This document shows, one piece after another, positions 56,469-64,000 of a stretch of DNA of 64,000 bases. Both the position numbers and the translations under genes were made by a program. This stretch comes from Salsipaludibacter sp963812245. Its GTDB lineage: Bacteria > Actinomycetota > Nitriliruptoria > Nitriliruptorales > Nitriliruptoraceae. Every line of letters begins with the position of its first letter. The stretch's first letter is position 1. The notes under the pieces are model-generated. The model did not search any database. It saw only the letters and a program-made list of their open reading frames with translations, and was not told where the DNA came from. The stretch covers positions 62,001 through 126,000 of the forward strand of contig CAWEUK010000001.1 of NCBI GenBank assembly GCA_963812245.1, read 5' to 3'.

Positions 56469-59246
56469 ATGGCCGGGCAAGCGCATCAGCGAGTGGTCGT
56501 CGTGGACGGCGCCGACACCATGGTGCACGCCTGGGACGTGATGGAGGCCAGCGGCGCCCAGGTGGTGGCGGTCCGACATGCCACCGACGACGGCGCGCAC
56601 GTGTGGACGGTCTGGCGCAGCGAGGACCTGTTCACGCTGCCCCGTTCCCTGCACGAATCCGGGCTCCGGCAGGTGGGTGCGCTGCTGTCCCTTGCCCAAC
56701 GGCCCGGCATCCAGACGTGGCCGGAAGGCGACCCGCCGCCACCTGACCGGGCGGTCCTGGTGGTGGCGGACGGCGTACCGGTGGCGTTGGTCCTGTCGGC
56801 CTCGGACCCCGACGGCGCTGCCGTGTTCGAGACCCACGTCGAACTCCCACCCGACCTGCCCACCGCGTCCGCGCCACCCGTCTCGCCCGACGGGTCGGCC
56901 GGTGACGATCGGGAGCCGCCCGCCGAGGACTGGGAGGTCCCCGACGACTGGCGTGGCGTGACTGCGGACGACGCGGCCGACGAGCCCGACCCGACGGGTG
57001 CGGAGCCCGCCGAGAGCGTGACCGCGGACGACGCGGACGACACGACCGGCGCGCAGGACGTTGCGGACGACGCGGACGACACGACCGGCGCGCAGGACGT
57101 TGCGGACGACGCGGCCGACGGGGCAGATGACGGCGCAGGAGACGGAGGATGGTGGACGCGGGCTCCCGCCGATCCCACCGGCCCGGTGCGAGGCGGCGGC
57201 GACTGGGCCACCGCCACGCCGGTGCACCCACCGCCCACACCCACGCCGCCGCCATCACCCGTCACACCCCCCGCAGCGATGCCCCAGCGACCGCAGGCAG
57301 AGGCAACGGTTGGACCTGCGGCCGGCAGCCCACCCGCGACGAGCAATCCCTCGCGCCCCAGCGTGCTGCCGCCACCCGCCAGCCCGCCGGGAACGGGCAC
57401 GCCACCGGCCACGACGCCACCAGACACCGAGCCCGGTCAGCCGACCGGCCCGCTCCCACCTCCCCCGCCAGGCAGCTTGCCCGAGTCGCCAGGCGCCGAC
57501 GACGCGATGACGCCATCGACCACGCGGTTGCACCCCCACCTCGATGCCCCCGACCGAGTCGACAGCGGCGCCAGCATCACGGTCACGATCGGAGTTGGCG
57601 CCGAGGCCCAGCCCGGACTCACCACCTCGGGCGACGGCATGGAGGTGCAGGTCGACGACGCCGGTGAGGTGGTGTTCGAGGTGATGGTGCTGGCGCAGGG
57701 CTTCACCGTGCACGGCGCTCGCAGCGAGTTGCGGGTCGCGGCCACCGCGCCCGACAAGAAGCGGCTGACCATCACGCTCGATGCCGATGAGGTGACGGCC
57801 GTCACGCGCACCATCATCGAGGTCCAGTACGGCCAGGCGGGCACGCCGATCGGGCGTGCCTGGCGCGAGATCGTCATCGCACCGGCCGGTGCCACCGTGA
57901 CCGGCGAGGTCCAGTCGGGTGCCCTGCCCGTCATGGCCGGCGGCCAGGAGGCCGCGGATCTGACCGTCATGGCAGTCGGCGGTCAGGACGATCGGACCAT
58001 GCTCTGGACGTTCTTCTCACCCCACGACGTCGCGCTGCCCGACCAGGCCGTGGCCTGGAACCTCGAGGCGGCAAGTGCGAAGGATCTCGCCCTCCAGCAG
58101 GTCCTGAAGATGGCCAAGGCGACCAAGTCGCCGTTGTCGGACAACGAGATGCGGGGCCTGGCCACCGCTGTCGCGGACGCCATGCCACCGGCGTTCTGGC
58201 AGGTGCTTGGCGAGGTCGCCGGCGCCCCAACGGTGGCGTCCGACCGGACACCCTCGCTCCTGCTGGTGACCGACGAACCGTGGGTGCCGTGGGAACTGGC
58301 CGCCACCAGCGAGGACTACCTGGCACCGGAACTGGTGGACCCAGATGTCCCGGCCTTCCTGGGTGCCCAGTTCGCCATGGGACGGTGGCTGGTGCCACGC
58401 CAACGCGGGCGCGTCGAATCGCCCGCCCTGCCACCGCCAACGACCCACGAGGTCGCCGGCATGGCCCTGGTCATCGGCGACTACGCCGCCAGCATCAACT
58501 GGCGCAAGTTGCCCGAGGCCCAGGCCGAGGGCGAGGAACTCGCGACGCGGTATCCGGCATCACGGTGGACGGCGACCGCCTCGGACATGGATCGCCTGCT
58601 CGACAACGACCTCGACGGCCAGCCCGGCGACATCCTGCACATGGCCTGCCACGGCGCGACGGATCCCGACAACCTGCAGTGGAGTGGGATCATCCTGTCC
58701 GACGACGAGGATCGCCTGTCACCCCTGATGATCCGCGGTTCGGTCTTCCCGCGCGAGCGACGTCCCCTGGTCTTCCTCAATGCCTGCCAGGTCGGCCAGG
58801 GCGTGGACGGCCTGTCGGACTCGGGAAGTCTGGGCGCTGCCTTCATCCGGGAGGGGGCCACGGGCTTCGTCGCGCCACTGTGGGAGGTCGACGATGCGCT
58901 GGCATCCAGCCTGGCGCTGGACTTCTACCGCGACACGCTCGAGCGGGACTGCACCGTCGGCGAGGCGCTGCGACGAGCCCGCAGCACGTGGACACCCACC
59001 ACCGCAACCCGCCTCGCCTACGTCTACTGGGGCCATCCCGACCTGCGGCTGCACCTGGACCCGACAGCCCGGCGGACCCCACCCGGGTCCAGCGACGCCC
59101 CGGACGAGCCCGGCAACCCGGGCGAGGCCGACGCGACACCCCTCGACCCCACACCCGATGACCCGGCACCGGTCGACCCGGCGGCGGACGGCACGACGAC
59201 CGACCCGGCCGACACGAATACTCCCCAGGAGGAACCCCATGGTTGA
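56469..59246 (+). CDS. CHAT (caspase-like) domain protein with CBS-like N-terminus
   Basis: A 925-residue protein. Residues ~1-125 look like a degenerate CBS pair (VMEASGAQVVAVRHATDD, VWRSEDLFTL, VVADGVPVALVLSASDP). Residues ~145-230 are very acidic with tandem repeats, ~235-350 Pro-rich, and ~355-470 a beta-rich domain with DSGASITVTIGV and IEVQYGQAGTPIGRAWREIV, resembling domains found beside ternary-complex conflict proteins. The CHAT protease domain (~480-860) has His728 in HMACHG and Cys773 in LNACQVG, both dyad residues, and GATGFVAPLWEVDD. ATG 56469 is preferred over an ATG at 56403 because the earlier codons lie in the regulatory motif. The lipase gene overlaps its 3' end. Confidence 0.9.
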   Translation: MAGQAHQRVVVVDGADTMVHAWDVMEASGAQVVAVRHATDDGAHVWTVWRSEDLFTLPRSLHESGLRQVGALLSLAQRPGIQTWPEGDPPPPDRAVLVVADGVPVALVLSASDPDGAAVFETHVELPPDLPTASAPPVSPDGSAGDDREPPAEDWEVPDDWRGVTADDAADEPDPTGAEPAESVTADDADDTTGAQDVADDADDTTGAQDVADDAADGADDGAGDGGWWTRAPADPTGPVRGGGDWATATPVHPPPTPTPPPSPVTPPAAMPQRPQAEATVGPAAGSPPATSNPSRPSVLPPPASPPGTGTPPATTPPDTEPGQPTGPLPPPPPGSLPESPGADDAMTPSTTRLHPHLDAPDRVDSGASITVTIGVGAEAQPGLTTSGDGMEVQVDDAGEVVFEVMVLAQGFTVHGARSELRVAATAPDKKRLTITLDADEVTAVTRTIIEVQYGQAGTPIGRAWREIVIAPAGATVTGEVQSGALPVMAGGQEAADLTVMAVGGQDDRTMLWTFFSPHDVALPDQAVAWNLEAASAKDLALQQVLKMAKATKSPLSDNEMRGLATAVADAMPPAFWQVLGEVAGAPTVASDRTPSLLLVTDEPWVPWELAATSEDYLAPELVDPDVPAFLGAQFAMGRWLVPRQRGRVESPALPPPTTHEVAGMALVIGDYAASINWRKLPEAQAEGEELATRYPASRWTATASDMDRLLDNDLDGQPGDILHMACHGATDPDNLQWSGIILSDDEDRLSPLMIRGSVFPRERRPLVFLNACQVGQGVDGLSDSGSLGAAFIREGATGFVAPLWEVDDALASSLALDFYRDTLERDCTVGEALRRARSTWTPTTATRLAYVYWGHPDLRLHLDPTARRTPPGSSDAPDEPGNPGEADATPLDPTPDDPAPVDPAADGTTTDPADTNTPQEEPHG
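57033..57110 (+). repeat. exact 39-bp tandem duplication in the CHAT gene
   Basis: Two identical 39-bp units (57033-57071 and 57072-57110) start GCGGACGACACGACC and end GTTGCGGACGAC, encoding ADDTTGAQDVADD twice. A partial degenerate copy follows (GCGGCCGACG). The identity at DNA level implies a recent duplication or gene conversion. Confidence 0.85.
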
Positions 59247-60783
59247 CTTCAGCGATCCCCGCAGCCCGGTGGACCTCGGCCGGGGCATCCGCCTCCATGC
59301 GCCCGGCCTGCAGGGCCAGGCCCAGGTCGAGGACGCGGCGCCCGGCGGCACCCGCTCGGCGACCGTGGAACCAACCACCGAGGCGATGACCCAGGCACTG
59401 GCTGCCTCGGGCATGCGTGAACAGGCCCTGGTCACCGCCGACCTGCGACCCGTCCCCGGTGCCGGGACCGGTGATCCCGACGCCACGCGTGGGAGCGGCG
59501 ACGACGACGCCGACCTGGTCGTGCTCGACGTGCCCGATCCCGGTGAGGAGTGGGGCCAGGTGCTGATGGCCGTGCACGAGGGCGGGGTCATCTCTTGGCA
59601 CATGCCCGAACCCGCCACCACGTCCGCTGGCGCCACACGTGGGGGCGACGCCGTGCAGTTCCGCATCGACCTGCCCGAACTCGGACCCCCGGTGGACGAG
59701 GCCGCGCGCGAGGACGACGAGGAGGGTGCGACGCGGGGCCTGATCGGGCTGGCCGGACGCGTCCTGCTCAAGGCCCTGGTCTTCCCCATCGCCAAGGAAG
59801 TGGCAGGTCGGGTGACAGCCAAGCTGGTGCGCAACTGGGAGGACGAGCATCGGCCCTATGGCCTGCGATGGTTCGGGCCCGGCGACGACCCCCGCGCCGG
59901 CACCGCGGTCGCACGGACCGACCTCGCCGACCTCGCTGCGGGTCGAGCCCTGCTGCTCGTGCACGGCACGTTCTCGACTTCGGCGACGGGCTTCGGGCAA
60001 CTGTCCGACGACGTGGTCGGACGCCTCGCCAGGGCCTACGACGGCCGCGTGTTCACGTTCGAGCACCCGTCGGTGGCCACGTCTCCCGACGACAACCTCG
60101 CCTGGCTGCAGCACGAACTCGCCGGCGCGCCACGGCTGGACCTGGACGTGGTGACCCACAGCCGCGGTGGCCTGGTCGGGCGACTGCTCGCAGGGGGTCT
60201 GGGCGAGGTACCCGAGATGCAGGTCCGCAACCTGGTCTTCGGTGCCACCCCCAACCACGGGACACTGCTGGCCCAACCCGACCACGTCGTCGCGTTCCTC
60301 GATCGGGCCACGACCCTGCTGAACCTCGCACCGCCGGGCCCGGCGGACATCGTGCAGGCCGCGATGGAGGGCATCCTGGTCGGCGTGAAGGCCATCGTGG
60401 CGGGCGGGCTCGAACACCTGACCGGACTGACCGGGATGAATCCCGCCAGCCCGTGGCTCGAGGACCTCAATGCGCGGGCAGGAACCAACGACACGACCAC
60501 GTTCCGGGCCATCGCCGCCGACTTCGAGCCCACGGGCGCACTCCGACGGGCCATCAAGATGCGGGTGCAGGACGAGGTCGTCGACCGCGTCATGGGCAAC
60601 GTCGACAACGACACGGTGGTGCCGACCCTGGGCGTCACCGGCACGGCGTCCGACCCGGCGTCGCTGGTGGCCGACCCCCTGGTGTACGCGACCGGCGACG
60701 GCGTGCACCACAGCAACATCTTCGCGAAGCGCCGCACCCACGACGCGCTCGAGGAATGGCTGATCGGGGGCGTCACCCCCTGA
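59239..60783 (+). CDS. lipase-like alpha/beta hydrolase, coupled to CHAT gene
   Basis: A 514-residue protein overlapping the CHAT gene by 8 bp, with AGGAGG four bases before ATG 59239. Residues ~1-230 form an unrecognised N-terminal region; a hydrophobic stretch (GLAGRVLLKALVFPIAKEVA, ~170-190) may bind membrane. The hydrolase domain has oxyanion loop LLLVHGTFSTSATGF (~237), nucleophile VVTHSRGGLVGRLL (Ser308), and later Asp in DNDTVVP and His in DGVHHSNIF. It resembles lipases found near CHAT genes, so the CHAT protease may activate it, which is inference. Confidence 0.88.
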   Translation: MVDFSDPRSPVDLGRGIRLHAPGLQGQAQVEDAAPGGTRSATVEPTTEAMTQALAASGMREQALVTADLRPVPGAGTGDPDATRGSGDDDADLVVLDVPDPGEEWGQVLMAVHEGGVISWHMPEPATTSAGATRGGDAVQFRIDLPELGPPVDEAAREDDEEGATRGLIGLAGRVLLKALVFPIAKEVAGRVTAKLVRNWEDEHRPYGLRWFGPGDDPRAGTAVARTDLADLAAGRALLLVHGTFSTSATGFGQLSDDVVGRLARAYDGRVFTFEHPSVATSPDDNLAWLQHELAGAPRLDLDVVTHSRGGLVGRLLAGGLGEVPEMQVRNLVFGATPNHGTLLAQPDHVVAFLDRATTLLNLAPPGPADIVQAAMEGILVGVKAIVAGGLEHLTGLTGMNPASPWLEDLNARAGTNDTTTFRAIAADFEPTGALRRAIKMRVQDEVVDRVMGNVDNDTVVPTLGVTGTASDPASLVADPLVYATGDGVHHSNIFAKRRTHDALEEWLIGGVTP

Positions 60784-60867
60784 CACAGCCGCACCCGAAC
60801 CTGCCGGCTCGCGTCACACGGGCCTGGTCAGTCCCCGACTCGCGTGGGGCGTCGGCCGGACGGCCGT

Positions 60868-63570
60868 TCAGCAGGGCGCTGCTTCTGCGGGCAGCGGCAT
60901 CTCGTCGGGATCGGGTGCAACCGACGGGTCGTCCCAGATCAGCAGTCGTCCCCAGCATGCGGGTCGGGGTTGGTTGGCGCTCGTGCGACCCTGGGTCGAA
61001 CTCGTCATCGAGGAGAAGTCCCCGTCCCCGGTCCCGTTGCTGATGTTGAGGTTGAAGCCGATCACCTCGCCCACGTCCGGCACGCCGCCCAGCACGACCC
61101 ACGGAATTGCCGCCTCGATGTCGTAGCCAGTGTCGGTCAGTCGCGAGGCCAACTCGATCGCCGGTTCCACCCCACCGGCCTGGAAGACCCCGCCGAACGC
61201 CGGATTGCTGGCGGGCAGCACCCCGTTGACGCCGTCGTCCGGTCCCAGCAGCACGTGCAGGTCGCCATCCTGGACCAACTCGCCGGGGTCCTCCGACGGG
61301 CCGATCGCCCACTCGAAGCTGAGGCTGTCACCGCGCCACAACTGACTGGGCTCGAACTGCCAGCCCTGGTCGACGAGGGGATCGCCGACACTGGCTGACA
61401 CGTACAGCGCAGACTCGTCCCACGTCACCGCCCCGACTCCACCGACCTCCGGGTTGCCGTGCACGGTCTGGCCGATGTCGATGAAGTACGCGTCGTTGGG
61501 CCAGTCACCCAGGTCGCCGTCGATGATTGGCGGCGCCGACACGGCCACCGCGACGCTGGCCAGGGGTGACACGTCGTCGTACCACGCCAGCGGCTCGCTG
61601 ATGGTGGCGCCATCCGACGGTGTCACGAACGGCCCGGTCGTGGGGCCGTCGGACGGCTCCTCGCCCACCAGCAGGCCGATGACGAACAGGATCGCCAGGA
61701 TGCCGAACAGGGCTGCGACCGCGATCCCGATCCGCTTGGGCCATGGGCTCGGCTGGCGCCCCGGCTGCGTGGGGAGCGACGGGGGCGTCGTCCCACCGTC
61801 CTGCCGTGACGGGGTGGCCACGGGCTGCGACCGCGCGGTGGGCTGCGGCGTGGGAGTCGTGGGAGTCGACGGTCCGCTGGGCGCAGGCGCCGGGGCAGCG
61901 GCAGGGGGTGACACCGGTGCGGGCGAGGAGCGAACCGGGGCCGGTGCCGGCGAGGACGGTGCAGGGGCCGGCGAGGCAGCGGGCTGCGGGGCGGCGGCTG
62001 GTGGCTGGGAGGTGGGCGTCGTCGGGACCTGCCGCGTCTGGACCGGCGGCGTGGTCGGCGCCGGATCCGGGATCGGGTCGGGGGGCGGGTCCACGACGGC
62101 CCGATCCGTTCCGACCGGTGCGGTGTCGGCCTCGGTGGCCGCTGCAGCACCGGCAACAGCAGCAGCCGCTGCAGCAGCCCCAGCCACATCCCCGGCACCG
62201 GCCTCGTCCTCCGAGGCGGCGACATCCGGATCGTCGTCGTCGGACCCACGTGGCTCGATCGGGTCCTCGCCTGGTCCTGGTGAGCCGGGCCGGTCGCGGC
62301 GGGCCGACGCCTGCAGCCGGGCCAACTGGTCGGCGGCGGTGGCGTTGTCGGGGTCGATGGCCAGGATGCGTTGCAGGATCCCGATGGCGGAGATCTCACC
62401 GAGATCGTCCTGGTCTGCGCGGGCCTCCACCTCCTCCATCAGGGTCGGCACCTCGGCCGGCTCGGGCGCTGCCTTGAGGTCGAAGATGCGGCCGTCGGCC
62501 GCCCGCAGGTGCAGGACCGGGGTCCCCCACTCGGTGGCGCGATCCTGCAGGTACAGCGCCTTGCGAGCCTCCGAGACCGCAGCGTCCACCGGATACCCGT
62601 CGGCGACGGCCAGGTACAGCTCGCGCGAGAAGCGCTTCGCCGCGGCATCCGAGATCTCGAACTGCATCGCCACCACGGCCGGGATCCCCGCCCGCGCCAG
62701 GCTCTGCGCGACCCCACCCAGCGGGTCCTTGACCGAGGTTCTGGCACCCTCGCAGGCGTTGAGCACGACCATCTGCAGACCGCGGTGATCGTGCAGCATC
62801 ATCCCCAGGTCGCTGCCGGCGACCGGACGGGCCCGGCGATCGTCGTCCTCGAAGGCCAGCATGCCCGTGCCGGTGGCCTCGTCGAAGATGCCGTGGCCCA
62901 TGAAGTGGAGGATGTGGAAGGCCTCCTTGCGCAACTGGTGCTGCAGGTCCGCCACCGTCGGTGACGCCAGGGCGTGGACCTCGATGCGGCCCTCGCGGAC
63001 CAGCTCGGCCGTGGCCTCGCGCAGGTTGGCGAGTTCGCGTTCGGTGTCCAGCTCCTCGATGTCGGTTGGTGAGGCCACGACGACCAGGATGCGCAGTGGC
63101 AGCGCCACCTCGAGCGCCTCGACGGGCTGGCCCATCTCCAGATAGCGGACCAGGGGCGTGTCGACCGACAGCGCCAGCGGGCGGGCGAGCGACGTGCTGT
63201 GGAGGTACTCCCAGGGCACGTCCATGAGTTCCGGGGCCCGGTCCAGTCGCAGTCGCAGCCGCAGGCCCTCGCCGGCCGCCTGGCAGTCCTGCAGGCTCTG
63301 GCGCAGGGCGTACTCGACATCGGGAGTGAACACGGCGCCGTAGAGGGTCTGGCCGAACGCCTGGGCCGCCGTCCCGGGCGCGGAACCGGCCCGCCGGACA
63401 CCGCGCCTGGCGCCCATCTTGAGGACGAAGTTCTCGAGTTCGTGCTCACCGAACGGCATCGCGAACGACCCGTGCGCCTCACCGGCCGGCGAGTCCACCA
63501 CGTGCACGTCGAAGCCGTTGCCCTCTCGCTCGATCACGAGATCGAAGTTTCGGTAGTTGCGCGGCGCCAT
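60868..63570 (-). CDS. CHAT domain - membrane helix - CBM9-like domain protein
   Basis: A 900-residue protein. The N-terminal CHAT domain (~20-395) has FHILHFMGHGIFDEATGTG (His226) and VVLNACEGARTS (Cys273), both dyad residues, with IPAVVAMQFEISD. A short helical region (DLGEISAIGILQRILAIDPD, ~410-430) resembles a tetratricopeptide unit. An acidic then Ala/Pro-rich linker runs to ~605, one helix (IAVAALFGILAILFVIGLLV) spans ~612-631, and residues ~676-890 form a CBM9-like beta sandwich: IIDGDLGDWPNDAYFIDI, WDESALYVSASV, WRGDSLSFEWAI, YDIEAAIPWVVLG. The CHAT part should face the cytoplasm and CBM9 the outside. ATG 63570 has GGGGGAGGG seven bases upstream; an in-frame ATG at 63618 is less likely. 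It converges on the lipase. Confidence 0.9.
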   Translation of the reverse strand: MAPRNYRNFDLVIEREGNGFDVHVVDSPAGEAHGSFAMPFGEHELENFVLKMGARRGVRRAGSAPGTAAQAFGQTLYGAVFTPDVEYALRQSLQDCQAAGEGLRLRLRLDRAPELMDVPWEYLHSTSLARPLALSVDTPLVRYLEMGQPVEALEVALPLRILVVVASPTDIEELDTERELANLREATAELVREGRIEVHALASPTVADLQHQLRKEAFHILHFMGHGIFDEATGTGMLAFEDDDRRARPVAGSDLGMMLHDHRGLQMVVLNACEGARTSVKDPLGGVAQSLARAGIPAVVAMQFEISDAAAKRFSRELYLAVADGYPVDAAVSEARKALYLQDRATEWGTPVLHLRAADGRIFDLKAAPEPAEVPTLMEEVEARADQDDLGEISAIGILQRILAIDPDNATAADQLARLQASARRDRPGSPGPGEDPIEPRGSDDDDPDVAASEDEAGAGDVAGAAAAAAAVAGAAAATEADTAPVGTDRAVVDPPPDPIPDPAPTTPPVQTRQVPTTPTSQPPAAAPQPAASPAPAPSSPAPAPVRSSPAPVSPPAAAPAPAPSGPSTPTTPTPQPTARSQPVATPSRQDGGTTPPSLPTQPGRQPSPWPKRIGIAVAALFGILAILFVIGLLVGEEPSDGPTTGPFVTPSDGATISEPLAWYDDVSPLASVAVAVSAPPIIDGDLGDWPNDAYFIDIGQTVHGNPEVGGVGAVTWDESALYVSASVGDPLVDQGWQFEPSQLWRGDSLSFEWAIGPSEDPGELVQDGDLHVLLGPDDGVNGVLPASNPAFGGVFQAGGVEPAIELASRLTDTGYDIEAAIPWVVLGGVPDVGEVIGFNLNISNGTGDGDFSSMTSSTQGRTSANQPRPACWGRLLIWDDPSVAPDPDEMPLPAEAAPC

Positions 63571-63625
63571 GGCGCCCTCCCCCGTGACCGGACGGTGCAC
63601 CCATGTCGGAACCGACACCGAGTGT

Positions 63626-63644
63626 CGTGATACATGATGGCACA
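63626..63644 (-). promoter_or_regulatory. shared CHAT-gene upstream motif, copy 2
   Basis: On the minus strand TGTGCCATCATGTATCACG lies 56 bp before the ATG at 63570. It matches copy 1 at TGTG, T and ATGTATCAC. A GCCCACGCGATCGTGGGC palindrome adjoins it upstream. Confidence 0.5.
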
Positions 63645-63662
63645 GCCCACGCGATCGTGGGC
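63645..63662. terminator. perfect 18-bp palindrome, possible terminator
   Basis: GCCCACGCGATCGTGGGC is fully self-complementary. It lies 58 bp beyond the stop of the partial gene at 63720 and just upstream of the CHAT motif, so it may terminate that gene or serve as an operator. Confidence 0.45.
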
Positions 63663-63719
63663 GCGTTTCGCGATCAGGCGCGGGGCCCCCATCGCGTCGT
63701 CATCGGCGACTCGGTCCGG

Positions 63720-64000
63720 TCAGGCGTCCTCGCGCGTCGAGTCCTGGTCGTTGGTCGCGTCCTGCTCGCGCGCGTCGGCCCCCTGCTCCGGCGTGACCTC
63801 CTCTTCCTCCTCGCGCGTCGGTTCCCGGTGGTCCGAGGGGTCGTCGGGCAGGACGGGGCGTTCCACGTCGTCGTTCATCTGCGCCTCGACGACGTCATCG
63901 CCCACCACCCAGGCCAGGAAGTCCTCCGGTTTGGACCCGTCCCAGGCCAGCGCGTCGACCAGCAACGCGCGGCGGTCGACGGACATGTGCTCGGCGTAGA
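63720..64000 (-). CDS. acidic protein of unknown function (partial, runs off right edge)
   Basis: The frame is open to the right edge (…YAEHMSVDRRALL), so only the C-terminal ~93 residues are seen. A helical part with RRALLVDALAWDGSKPEDFLAW is followed by a highly charged tail with a run of five Glu. No family was recognised. The ATG at 63986 may be internal, as coding-like sequence precedes it. It is on the same strand as the second CHAT gene, separated by 149 bp. Confidence 0.55.
   Translation of the reverse strand, partial: YAEHMSVDRRALLVDALAWDGSKPEDFLAWVVGDDVVEAQMNDDVERPVLPDDPSDHREPTREEEEEVTPEQGADAREQDATNDQDSTREDA

Overview
The window is about 72% G+C by eye, codes densely on both strands, and often uses GTG starts with GGAG-type ribosome binding sites. 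The gene families (ClpC with UVR domain, three-part PurS/PurQ/PurL, GDT1 proteins, DUF302, DUF6544, a small MCRAVTCRKCGK zinc protein) point to a high-GC Actinomycetota, possibly a deep lineage such as the Nitriliruptoria/Euzebya group. That placement is an inference; no rRNA gene is present to test it.

Layout. 1-473: 3' end of a pullulanase. 524-3838: cupredoxin-like lipoprotein and clpC. 4211-7846: an SDR oxidoreductase, an internally deleted monooxygenase remnant, a winged-helix protein and an App1-like phosphatase. 7920-10853: a lysS, flavodoxin-fold reductase and LOG-like protein operon, divergent from guaB (11042-12508). 12589-17968: GDT1 transporter, serine hydrolase, leucine/valine-type dehydrogenase, and a PhoU plus Na/Pi cotransporter pair. 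18096-27872: purine biosynthesis (purM, then purF, purL, purQ, purS), interrupted by an MFS transporter, a sirtuin and an unknown small gene, with a HELTH-motif membrane protein inserted between purS and purQ. 27961-34672: SulP transporter followed by a looser, gene-poor region that holds a broken Lrp/AsnC gene and several small unknown genes. 34673-42273: serine hydrolase, patatin overlapping a PaaZ fusion enzyme, alpha/beta hydrolase, lipoprotein and secreted ThuA-like protein. 42624-51447: phosphoglucomutase, a Cys/Met-metabolism PLP enzyme, dienelactone hydrolase coupled to a large frameshifted membrane hydrolase, arginine deiminase and DUF302. 51610-56279: small zinc protein, then a TetR, thiolase and FadB-type beta-oxidation operon.

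The most unusual region is 56397-63644. Two large CHAT (caspase-like) proteins converge. The first carries a CBS-like N-terminus, acidic tandem repeats, a Pro-rich linker and a beta-rich domain before the CHAT domain, and overlaps by 8 bp a lipase-like serine hydrolase. The second joins an N-terminal CHAT domain through an Ala/Pro linker and one membrane helix to a predicted extracellular CBM9-like domain. A similar 19-bp sequence containing ATGTATCAC lies 54-56 bp upstream of both start codons, which suggests shared control. The set looks like a protease-lipase surveillance or conflict module; its function is inferred, not shown.

Signs of decay or expansion are frequent: an in-frame UGA at a conserved position of an Lrp domain, an in-frame deletion in an ABM-type protein, a frameshift that joins two neighbouring hydrolases, and several perfect or near-perfect tandem repeats. 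No rRNA, tRNA, CRISPR array, insertion sequence or prophage was seen.
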